The position numbers and the translations under genes were made by a program. DNA of 64,000 nucleotides, taken from NCBI GenBank assembly GCA_029582155.1, contig CM055899.1:55695853-55759852 (forward strand), given 5' to 3'. Below are positions 51,776 through 62,269 of the stretch, piece by piece (positions within the stretch are counted from its first letter, which is position 1; each line of letters starts with the position of its first letter). Under the pieces are notes generated by a model. It made no database searches. It was not told the DNA's origin and saw only the letters and a program-made list of their open reading frames with translations. This stretch comes from Panopea generosa (lineage: Eukaryota > Mollusca > Bivalvia > Adapedonta > Hiatellidae).

Positions 51776-51796
51776 AAAAAATGAAAGCTGCGGAAG
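51776..51796 (+). CDS. 21-base microexon, heptad EKMKAAE
   Basis: Preceded by GTTTACTTTGCAG and followed by GTAAGACTTGTTTTGTATTA. Phase 1, seven codons. Exactly 1714 bases after the previous identical exon, in a cassette that is nearly the same throughout. Confidence 0.84.
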
Positions 51797-53483
51797 GTAA
51801 GACTTGTTTTGTATTAACATGGGTTTCCCATATAATAAATGGTGTAGTTAAGATGCCGTGCTTCTTTGAGTGCTTCTACCATGTGCTATTATGAGCATTG
51901 AAATGTATAGACACTATGTCATGGCGGTTTAAGAATAATCGACATTACATTTAATTTAATGATAGGAACTGATCATGGAAAAAAATCTATTCCAATCAAG
52001 ATCAGTTTTTTTCCAGTGTTAGAATTTGTGTTGTTTATATATATGTGAAATTTTAGACACCGCCGTAAATGTTTTTTATGTTGAGAAGTAGGAATCTATC
52101 GATATTGAGATCATCGTAATACTTAACTTATGCAGTTAAAATGCGATAATCTGAGTGAATTATGATAGCGATGTTGTTTATTTAGTTTTATTTTCCAACG
52201 TCCTTTAACATTTATTCAAGTTGATATTCGTTTATCTTGGATTAAAGAAATGTACAGATTTACACTTTTATAATGCAATAGCAATTTTGATTAAGAAAAC
52301 CGGTAGTCGAAAATATTTCTCTGGTTTTCTAATCTACAAAATAAATTAGTTGTAATACAAATTCATGATATCTTTTTTTTTCATTTGCCTAGAAATAAAA
52401 CAGTCGAAAACCATTAAAGTGCAGGTATTGTATATTTTATTGAAATCAGTATACAAATCTAGCTTCCGAGTCACCGTGCTAACTGTATTTTGTTCAATCA
52501 AAATCTTTTTTATATATATACTATTATGAGTTTCTACTCTTCACCTGTTGGACTTCAACTTAATGGATATATTTTCTACTGTACACTTTTGTAGACGTAA
52601 AGCAAGTGTTTTTGACTATCAGTCTTACTAAGAAAACAGTATCTTAAATTACATTTTTTTTTGAGAACATGATTTTGACGTTGACTCGAATAATCTAATT
52701 TTCAATGTATCAACATAGATTTATAAAAGAACAGGAAACACTTAAAATAGATATATCACATATTTTAGAAAGTATAGCACAATCTGTACATGGCCTCCTC
52801 CCACCGTTGTCTCAGCCATGCATTTATTTCCATTGTTCCATCTGCAAATTCACGATTGATTTAAAGAAATTGTCAATAGCACATCTGCATCAAACAATTA
52901 TAACGACTACGGTAATTATATAGTTTTTAATTCTCTATTATTAATGTATTTTGATATACATATTGATCAATTCGTTAACTATTTACTGTTTACCATAGAA
53001 GTGTTTACATAAAACGATAAAGTCTGAGAGATAAGCGTTATTGTTTTCGCTTTTATTCTTGCTCTATGATTTTATATACCTGTTACCATATAGGATATAT
53101 AAAGAGAAATAAAACTATGTTGAAACATAGTTCTAACTTCGGAGGAATATTTCACATCACATTGGTCTATCGAATTGTAGTTGGGAAATCGCATCACCAT
53201 TTGTATGTTAATCTGCATTTTCATATGACCTTGTCCTGTCTTTAACAGCTATTTGCATGTTACAATTTCAATATAACCTTGCAGTTTTTTACCACAAAAT
53301 AACAACATTTTATGCACATCACCATTGTCCGTAGCTTAAAAATCAAAGTCACACAACTACCAAAAAAATATGTTGCATATTTAATTTGTCAAATCAACAA
53401 GTAATCAATCTTTGAAATTGTTTTATAACTGTGTTTTATTGGACACGATACCGTTTTACGATTGAATTGTGTTTACTTTGCAG

Positions 53484-53504
53484 AAAAAATGAATGCTACG
53501 GCAG
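53484..53504 (+). CDS. 21-base microexon, heptad EKMNATA
   Basis: Preceded by GTTTACTTTGCAG and followed by GTAAGACTTGTTTTGTATTA. Phase 1, seven codons. Relative to EKMKAAE, three residues changed although the surrounding cassette is nearly identical to its neighbour at 51776. All changes are single-base and keep the frame. Confidence 0.83.
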
Positions 53505-54745
53505 GTAAGACTTGTTTTGTATTAACATTGGTTTCCCATTTAATAAATGGTGTAGTTAACATGCCGTGCGTCATTAAGTGCTTCCACCATGTGCTATTAT
53601 GAGCATTGAAATGTATAGACACCATGTCATGGCGGTTAAAGAATAATCAACATTACATTTAATTTAATGATAGCAACTGATCATGTAATTTTTTTTTTCC
53701 AATCAAGATCAGTTTTTTTTCCGGTGTTAGAATTTGTGTTGCTTGAATATATGTGAATTTTAAGACACCGCCTTAAAATGTTTTTGATGTTGAGCAGTAG
53801 AAATCTATCGATATTGAGAACAACGTAATACTTAACTTATGCAGTTAAAATGCGATAATCTGAGTGAATTATGGTAGCGATTTTGTTTATTTAGTTTTAT
53901 TTTCCAACGCCCCATGACATTTATTCAAGTTGATATACGTTTATCTTGGATTAAAGAATTGTACAGATTTACACTTTTATAATGCAATAGCAATTTTGAT
54001 TAAGTAAACCGTAGTCGAAAATATTTCGTTGGTTTCTAATCTACAAAATAAATTATTTGTAATACAAATTCATGATATTATTTTCATTTGCCTATAAATA
54101 AAACAGTCGAAAACCATTAAAAGTGCAGTATTGATTATTTTATTGAAATCAGTATGCATATATCACATACAAGTCACCTTGCCAACTGTATTTTGTTCAA
54201 TCAAAATCATTTTAATATATATGTTGTTATGAGTTTCTACTCTTTACCTGTTGGACTTCAACCTAATGGATATATATTCTACTGTAACAATTTTGTAGAC
54301 GCAAAGCAAGTGTTTTCGACTCTCAGTCTTATATGACAGTATCTTCAATCCAATTATTTTTTGAGAACATGATTTTGACGTTGACTCGAATAATTTAATT
54401 TTTGATGTATCAACATAGATTTATGAACAGGAAACGCTTCAAATATATATATCACATATTTTTGTTAGTATAGCACAATCGGTACATGGCCTCCTCCAAA
54501 GTTGTCTCAGCCATGCATTTATTTCCATTGTTCATTCTGCAAAATCACGGTTGATTTAAAGAAATTGTCAATAACACATATGCATCAGTCAATTATAACG
54601 ACTACGGTAATCATATAGTTTTTAATTCTCTATTATTAATGTATTTTAATATACATATTGATACATTAGTTAACTATTTACTTTTTAAAACTGTGTTTTA
54701 TTGGACACGATACCGTTTTACGATTGAATTGCATTTACTTTGCAG

Positions 54746-54766
54746 AAAAATTGAAAGCTGCGGAAG
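54746..54766 (+). CDS. 21-base microexon, heptad EKLKAAE
   Basis: Preceded by CATTTACTTTGCAG and followed by GTAAGACTTGTGTATTAC. Phase 1, seven codons. Its cassette is shortened on the left: the upstream intron block joins directly to AAACTGTGTTTTATTGGACA near 54688. It is the last microexon before the GTPase exon, 3.3 kb away. Confidence 0.83.
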
Positions 54767-54999
54767 GTAAGACTTGTGTATTACTATGGGTTTCCCATGT
54801 AATAAATGGTGTAGTAAACATGCCGTACGTCTTTGAGTGCTTCCACCATGTGCTTTTTTGAGCATTGAAATGTATAGGCACAATGGCATGGCTGGTCAGG
54901 AATAATCGACAATACATTTAATTTAATACATGTAATAGCAACTGATCAGGTTAATTTTGGGTTTTTAATGATGTAGCAAAGTTCAGTATCAGTTTTTTC

Positions 55000-57470
55000 T
55001 GGTATTATAATTTGCGTTGCTTTAATACTTGTGAACTGTTCGACACTGCTTATTTAAACTCGAATGCGAAGAAAGCCCAGAATTGGGAAATTGAATCTGC
55101 AACATGTCGTTGTGTTGTTATTCGTAAGAACTAGAATGTAGCACAGGTTGAACTCGTACTTTACTTGTACATGGTAGCAAGACATGAAACGGAATTATCA
55201 TTGGAAGGTGTATATTCGAACACGCATTCAGACTATTAATACTTATTTCTCTTGTTATTTACTAAGCACCTTTTGGCACAATATATCAATATAATTGCAT
55301 TGTTTTTATTCATTTAATAGTATGTAATATATACAATAACATATTATTAAATTAGTTTCATTGATATGGGCATGTGATATCTTTTTTTGTGAAATAAAAC
55401 AGACGGAAACCATTTGAAGGGCGGCATTTACGTTCTATTGAACTGACCATGCATATCCTTCATACGAGACTCCGTCCCAGTTTTAGCTCGCTCAATAAAA
55501 CTCATCTTTTGACAAATATTCGAGTTTACTCTCGGCTGCTGTGGGGCGTTTGGAAATGTAACGATCACATTTACCACTGTTACAAATATAGAGACGCAAG
55601 GTAAATGTTTACAACTTTCCATTTGACTAAAAATACAGTCTCTTATAATACAATCGCTATATGTTTTCCTCTAAAATTATCTCAACCATGCAATTATTTC
55701 TAATGTTCAGTCCGCAAATTCAAGGTTAATTTAAGGAAATTGTCAATATCACATATCCATATAACAACTACAAACATGCAATATATATGTGTGTGCTTCC
55801 AGCATGTGTTACCAATTCAGTTACAACGAAAGGCACGATTTATTTCGAAAACATTATTTCCATTCTATTCGCATACTCAATTTCGTTTAATTCAGTGCTT
55901 TACGTTTATACTAATTCGTTTTTACTTGAATGCGAAGCAATCTCAGAAGATATCTGAATCGCTCTATTTTCTAGAAATAACTGAGAACTTCATGTTCATG
56001 TTTGGTGGCATCGCGTCAAACTGTAATTTGAACGGTACAGTACCAACCCGCTTAACATCACAGGATTTCAACTTGTACACGGTAGAGAAGTCTCTTCCTC
56101 GATAACAGTAGATTTTGATGACACTTGCAATCTGGTTATTTATAGGTTTTAAAAAGAAATGTTATTGTTGATGTTTATGTAAAATGTATATGTGTCTCAG
56201 TATTTCAAAATCTTACATGTATAATGACACAAGCATACATGTAAATAAACATAATTTGCATTTGGAGGTCAAATTATGTCATTTTTGTAGTCTGTATATC
56301 GCATTTTCTTACGCCAATTGATTTATTCTTCTGTTTGTATGTAAATTGATATAAAAATTAAACATCACGATAGTGTCCAGTTAACAACCTAAATGATTAG
56401 TTGGAAACATACATATTACACATAATAATACGAGCTTGGAAAGCATGGAGGGTAGTTATTGAATTGGCTCTCGTCTGATTTTAGCAATATATTAAGATAA
56501 CTGTATAACATTTTAAATATATATATTAACCATAAAAAAATATGACTAATCATTGTTGCACATCACAAAAGTTGGCAACTCTGATAAAATGCGTCAGTTG
56601 AACAAACTACATATCGGTCGAATATTGCATAACACGGTCGAAACCTGGGAGCGAGTATCGTCTCGGTCGAAAACATCTTGGTACATCCACTGTGTTTATG
56701 GAAGGCCAATGAATGTTTTCTACAGCACTAGGGTTTATACCAATCGATTGTACAGACACGGTCTATCAATCAAACAAGTCGATAAACCAACAAGCGGTTG
56801 CTATTGGTTGATATATGCGAACCTTCTCTAAGTAAACACTACACTGTATAACATTGTATTTAATTGAACAACCAACTCTACGTGGTCAGTGGACATTATA
56901 TGCTTTAACAAATTCTGCATATGGGGTTAAGCGATGTTCAAGAATATTTTAGTCATATCGCGACAGTGTCTTCTAAAAACGTTGAAACACATTTCAAACA
57001 AAATTAAGTTAAAAATTTATTAAATGTAGAAAGTAATAGGATTATTTAATTTACATTTGGTTTTCATCATTTAAGTTAATTGAAAGAATTTGGTCCAGAG
57101 GGTTTGTTATACAACTTTACATCGATTATACGCAAATATGAACATGTAAATATCATCATTGATTTTTGTTTTTAGATAAAGAGTTTGACTCCGATAATGT
57201 GACCAGATGATTTCAATGATGTAATATAATATAACATTAAACTCAATACCATAATAAGTAAATAACAACTTTGGATAGATTTTTGCGGTCATAAACGTAT
57301 AGTAGTATAAAGTATGTTGTGTTTTAATATTATCGTTTAATTATTTTTACACAAAAAGAAAAGCATAACTTGCTAAATAGCACTGTTTATTTTCTGCATT
57401 TAAGACTATCTCAATAAAGAAACGAAATTTGAAAACTACATTACGGTTTTCCATTTAACAAATACTTATC
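55000..57470. repeat. distal cassette sequence, parallel to 45240-47460
   Basis: Matches 45240-47460 in order, including the WKCNDHIYHCN-type block (near 55550), a headless SINE (55900-56060), ATTTTTGTAGTCTGTATATC near 56282 and CATTTAAGACTATCTCAATA near 57400. No microexon follows it; instead the sequence turns unique before the GTPase exon. ORFs here are not supported as genes. Confidence 0.75.
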
Positions 57471-58037
57471 GTAACACAAATTCATGATACTATTTTTCAA
57501 TTGTTTAGCTTCATTAAAATGATATACCGTCATGTCGAATGCATTGACATGGACCATTAAATGATGTGTGGAAGTTTTGTACATATGATTTTTTTTTAAA
57601 TTATAATACTTTGGTGAATTTCACTTAACGGGCATTTAACCATTTTGTTATTTGTCTTGTGTAATTATTTAATTATTAGTACGTTTTACAGCTACACATC
57701 AAAGAATGCGTCGTATTTATAAATTACACTATTCTGTTCACTGAATTACAATCTATATATACCATGAGGTTTGATATTTATAAATATTGCTTACATCTCA
57801 GTCTGTTGCGAGGTAGTTGTTTTGGTTAAATATAAAGTTAGTGTTGTTGTATGATATTAAATCATAACATCAAACGTTGTTTTTAACCTATTTCAATTTG
57901 ATTACATAGTACGTCATATTATACAAATGAAAATATACTTCTATAACATCTCATTAAATAATCTAAATAACTCATTTGGTCTTGGAATTGTAGTATATCA
58001 TGTTATATATTTAAGGATATATATTTTTTTCATTAAG

Positions 58038-58301
58038 AATTACTACCAAAAGAGATACAACGTATGGATGCGAAGTCTATAGACATATATAAGCAAGCAC
58101 TTACTGAGGGAAAAGAAAAAGTTCACAACATCCGGGTCATGGTTGTCGGACATTTCAATGTAGGAAAGACGTCACTAACAAAACGAATGCTAGGGGAATC
58201 TGTTGATATCAATTCCGAGGAGAGCACAAATGGCATACAAGTGTATATGAGAAAATGCAAGGTTTCTTTACAGGATGGAATGTGGATCAAGTTAACAAAA
58301 G
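58038..58301 (+). CDS. Roc-like small GTPase exon (P-loop, switch I)
   Basis: Preceded by TATTTTTTTCATTAAG and followed by GTATTGATA. The exon has 264 bases, enters in phase 1 (AA after an upstream G) and leaves in phase 1. It reads ELLPKEIQRMDAKSIDIYKQ, a helical linker, then VHNIRVMVVGHFNVGKTSLT with a perfect P-loop (GHFNVGKT), KRMLGESVDINSEESTNGIQ with the switch-I-type T-x-GI, and RKCKVSLQDGMWIKL. This order fits the N-terminal half of Roc-type GTPase domains, found in large bivalve families and ROCO proteins. The Walker B (D-x-x-GQ) part must lie downstream, outside the window. An in-frame ATG at 58064 could serve as a start if the microexons are not used, but the frame stays open to the acceptor. 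The protein would bind and hydrolyse GTP; partners and location are unknown. Confidence 0.88.
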
Positions 58302-59576
58302 GTATTGATATAATGCTATTCCTATAAATAATCGGTGAAAAGAACAATGTCATGTTAACGAATCACTTTTCATTGAAATCAATTTTCAAATTGTTAGTTA
58401 TGGTTTATTTGCAGTTCAATTAAAGATAATATTAATGATATATCTAGCATTCTGTGAAGTTTCCATTTTAAATTAAATCTTACAATGTCGCAACGTTTGC
58501 TTATTGACACTGCCTTGTCAGGTGATACCGGGTCACTTCCGGTAGTAACGAATCGCGCATATTTTATGATGGGGCACGTCCGATGGCTGTTGAAAAAGTA
58601 CTTTGCAATATATAAGTATCAACTTTACAATAATTACCACCTAATAGTTAAGAAATTGGTGTTTTCCTCCCTTTTTTTTGATTGAAGAAGTAAGTGAAAA
58701 GATGATAAATTCGGCCTTAAAAATATCTTCATTAATGCGATAATTGCCCAGTAAATGTTTAAATTGTAGGTTCTATGCTTATATAAAATACTTCAACCTT
58801 GCATTAAATGAACAGTCAATATACTAAAATATAATCCTTTCAACATGTCACTGTAATATATGTACATTATGAGTAACATCATACACATGCAATGACAAAT
58901 TACTGAATTAAATGTACATTTTTTGCAACTCAACTCTGCATCAAATATTTTCTTTGGCACAACAGACACCACAATGTGTAATAATATAAAGTGTTCAGCT
59001 ATACATGATATAATTACAAGACACTATAACACTTTTGTCTTCAATATTGGTGTATTTGCGGTCTACAATCAACACAAACTGGTGGTCTCACTTGAATGCA
59101 TGGAAGCATTTTATTACACTATTATTCACATAGACTGTTTATGTAGGTACATGTACCGTCTTTTTCGAATAAAGAGTTCTCTCTTCATTAAACACATCAT
59201 GTGTTTTATTGAACTGTTACATAGTATAACTGTACTGCACATACTAGAGTAGACATAATTTATATGTGCTCATAGTTAACAAAATGACCATCAGAGACTG
59301 AATGATTATATTGACGACAAACAAAGACTAATCTCTGTAATCTCATGAATGTACATTACTTCATATAGAGTAAAATAAAACATGAAAGAGCTGTCTTTAG
59401 AATACGAATTATTGACAGGTGACAGGCATGAACAATAGACAAATTATCACGACAAAAACTTCATTTGACAATGCTCGATAGTGCTAAAATAAATTATGCA
59501 ACTTCTTCCAAATAAATTAATATGTCATTGACTATTTGTTTATGGTAATATAGCAAAAGGAATAGAAGCACTATAT

Positions 59577-59769
59577 TTATGAGAATTTATGACAAACAAA
59601 TAGTATATCACCATCAATTGCAACTGTATCAAAACCAAGTGGAACATAATCTTGATCAATCCATCCCTGGTATTCATCACATACATGTAGTCCAGCCACT
59701 GCCAAGATGAATATCCTGGTCCTCCAAATACGTCACAACCAATGCACTGAACAACATTTCCAGATGATA
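59577..59769 (-). pseudogene. minus-strand coding-like terminal exon fragment, unknown family
   Basis: On the minus strand GTTTTCAG precedes a segment reading SSGNVVQCIGCDVFGGPG and YSSWQWLDYM. Then, in another frame, it reads VCDEYQGWIDQDYVPLGF and DTVAIDGDILFVCHKFS before TAA. Both halves look like real protein (Cys, Trp, Asp/Gly-rich) and meet end to end, so a small indel near 59685 probably broke one terminal exon. No family is recognised and no partner exon was found on that strand. It lies inside the intron of the GTPase gene. Confidence 0.45.
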
Positions 59770-60651
59770 CTGAAAACACAACAGTATATTGCAACTGTTT
59801 GGTTTAAGACATTAATCAAATTTGAAAGCGAACAATGTGTGGCACTGTTTTTTGTAGCGACTTGTAGGCACTGAGTACCATCTTGTTATTCTGAACACTG
59901 TCTTAACATGAAATATGAAACAAGCACTTTTTAAGGCCTATGTTGAATAACAGAAGCCCACGCATGTCGTAAACCAACAAAGTCACTCCTCAGATCAAGT
60001 TGCTCATTTGCACAAAGAAATCTAAAACATTTTGAACACCCATCATCACTTGCCCTATTTGCATAACTGATTCGCTACTCCTGGAAAGACAGTAAATGCA
60101 TAAAAGTGCTTTTTTACAGGAACATTTATCGGATTATTTTCTTTTTTGTGGTGTGGTTAGAACATAAAAAAATGCATTATTTTAAGATGTTTACTGAAAC
60201 TGATAACACTTCAATAACCTAGATCACAAATGTTCTTAATGCCTTTGTTTTAACTTGACTGGTCTGTTTTCTATGTGAGTACCTGCCCGAACACAACCGA
60301 GCCCCTTATCCCACATTTTTTTTGTTTTCAAGTTAGTTTACTTTCTGTAGTAAAATCATAAGATAATGGGTAACCCTTATCAACTTCAGTACCGGCCATG
60401 CTCATCATCACATAAACACCCAGCACACCACTCTGTCATTTTTGTATTAAATAAATCACTCTGTCTTATTTCAATTGTGTTACCGATCCAAAAAAAATCA
60501 TCTTCTCAGTCCCGCCTCCCATTTTTTTAAAACAATGTTTCATATAAAAATAAATACCCGATCCTACAAGGACATCGCATTCGCAACCCCAATCCATGTT
60601 TAGAGGTTGTTTGTTTAAATTAAACTATATCCCAGTTTTGTTACAGGCCCA

Positions 60652-60654
<3 letters not shown>

Positions 60655-60696
<42 letters not shown>
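60655..60696. repeat. (CT)n microsatellite
   Basis: About 21 CT units, followed by a short ACACAC and ACGCA-rich stretch to about 60740. Confidence 0.97.
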
Positions 60697-60700
<4 letters not shown>

Positions 60701-61117
60701 TCACACACACGCACGAACGCAGACACATAAAACACACACTCAAGCATCATCCCATTTTACTTTGATTTTTTTCTGCCTTTTTGAAGATATCCGAGATCCA
60801 GAATCCAAACATTTTGTTGACTTTATTTATTGATTAGGTCAATATAATTATAATATAAAATCCTAGCAACATAAGTGTGTCAGTATAAATCATTACTCGA
60901 CAAAAATGATTGACTCGACATACTTCCTATGACTTTAAAATACATTTTTTTGTGAATACAGTAAATGAGACATTGGATTATTTATTGTTAAACAAGAACT
61001 GATATGATATTTTAATTAATCTGAAAGAAAATCAATTGATGTCTATAACTATAGATTTTAAAAAAAAAACACATGACAACTAATGTAAATCATAGTATTA
61101 TTTTAAATACATTTCAG

Positions 61118-61312
61118 ATGAAATAACAAATGGAACCTCCAAGCGTCTCGTTAATTCGTTGAGTAATTACAAACAAAGCAAAGATACAGATGTTATTGAG
61201 CCCTTTACTGATAGTTCGTATAAAACTGATGCAGCTACATCTTCAACTTTGGAATCCTCAGAAGTTATTTATACAAGAGAACGACCAGACGAAAATATCG
61301 TGTATGATGATG
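61118..61312 (+). CDS. second exon of the GTPase domain: variable insert
   Basis: Preceded by AATACATTTCAG and followed by GTATATTTT. The exon has 195 bases (65 codons), phase 1 to phase 1, open throughout. It reads EITNGTSKRLVNSLSNYKQS, then KDTDVIEPFTDSSYKTD, a Ser/Thr-rich stretch, and YTRERPDENIVYDD. Roc-like GTPases of bivalves often carry a long polar insert between the first strands and the Walker B motif, beginning with a segment like TSRLVN, and this fits. It has no catalytic motif of its own. Confidence 0.75.
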
Positions 61313-61740
61313 GTATATTTTTATTTCACTAGATACATTGATGTACATGTTACTGATAAATCAAGTAACTCATTATAATATCTCAATTGTATACGACCCA
61401 ACGACATGTTGTGGCTTGAACCGGTCACATTGGGTCAGTGTTAAGCGAATACGTCTGAATCTGCAAATTGAATAAAAGTAACGCAGTGAGAAACATTGTA
61501 GCTTTAAAAAGATATTCATATAATTTAATAATGATATATGAATGGTAATCATTGAATGCCGGATGTGCTTGTCATCAGATTGATGTTTATGCTAGATAAT
61601 TTTAAAGTTAAATCAGTACAAACTTCCAAAACAAAACAAAATATGTACAATGTACTGGTATATTTTTACGATGGATTGACAAATGGATTTACAATGAAAT
61701 CAATTTGTGTAAAATACATGATTGTAAATAACTTAGCAAT

Positions 61741-61872
61741 CGGAATGACGCGAGATAACGCGGTGTCACTCGGAGGATGCGAAGTCTGTTCACGTCTCGA
61801 TATAACTATGATGCGCCGATTTGCGTCCATGCGCGGAGAAAAGCGTTTTAACGAAAACCCGCGCAAAGAGTA
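61741..61872. other. GC- and CpG-rich patch in intron
   Basis: GACGCGAGATAACGCGGTGT, GATGCGCCGATTTGCGTCCA and ACCCGCGCAAAG-like phrases stand out in AT-rich, CpG-poor surroundings. ORFs on both strands cross it but lack splice sites of suitable phase. It may be a repeat fragment or a regulatory element. Confidence 0.4.
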
Positions 61873-62188
61873 GACTGATGGTGTAAGGTGGCGCGTACTG
61901 TACGTTTAAAGTGTGTCATAATATATAAGTATCCACACAGAGAAGCCACAGTTCGGCAGAATCTTCTACATGTAGTAAACAATTTACAATTTAATGTATG
62001 TAAATAAAGATTCAACAATTCGTTGTAGTAATTCGTGTTTTCAAATGGAAATTTTTTATATTGATTTAAATTAGTGCACTTCCATTCATGAGGCTCAGTT
62101 TCTCATAAGCAAATTCATATCTTAATGTTATAATAATGATTATAGCTAAGAAAACATACTATTATATCAAATGTCTGTACTCTTACAG

Positions 62189-62262
62189 AAGAAGAGCGTG
62201 TTGTCAAACCGTCAGAAGATGTCGATTCTGACAAACTGCAAACCTTTTTGGAAGATATCGAG
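62189..62262 (+). CDS. third exon of the GTPase gene
   Basis: Preceded by GTACTCTTACAG. Phase 1 entry gives EEERVVKPSEDVDSDKLQ and TFLEDIE. Two donors compete: GAG|GTAGGT at 62263 (leaving in phase 0) and GTAG|GTAGGA at 62267. The second makes the exon 78 bases and phase 1 to phase 1, like all other exons here. It is an acidic segment that continues the polar insert before Walker B. The gene runs on past the right edge. Confidence 0.65.
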
Positions 62263-62269
62263 GTAGGTA

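Larger units (their letters stand above)
36943..57470 (+). repeat. tandem array of diverged microexon cassettes
   Basis: Blocks recur in direct orientation. The first carries TTTCACATCACATTGGTCTA, then AACAACATTTTATGCACATC and GATTGAATTGTGTTTAC, up to the microexon and its GTAAGACTTGTTTTGTATTA donor flank. The next has TAGTAAACATGCCGTACATC and CATTGAAATGTATAGACACC. Then come a 40-codon ORF block and a GTCTCAGCCATGCATTTATT block. Microexon spacing is 1050-3561 bases; at 50062, 51776 and 53484 it is a regular 1714 and 1708. Longer units (44.6-48.2 kb, 54.7-57.5 kb) carry extra SINE-containing sequence. Cassettes at 49.7-54.7 kb are the most alike, hence the youngest. Confidence 0.92.
58302..61117 (+). 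other. intron within the GTPase gene
   Basis: No phase-compatible exon is seen between the donor at 58302 and the acceptor at 61117. A C-rich segment near 60280-60600 differs in composition and looks like an old repeat. Confidence 0.5.

Noticed and set aside
55740-56105. 121-residue ORF
   Set aside because: It overlies a headless SINE and cassette sequence. The matching region at 46045-46284 is open for a different length and has no conserved protein reading.
58485-58685. 66-residue ORF starting MSQRLLIDTALSGDTGSLPV
   Set aside because: Lies in the GTPase intron without a phase-1 acceptor and donor pair. No known motif beyond chance.
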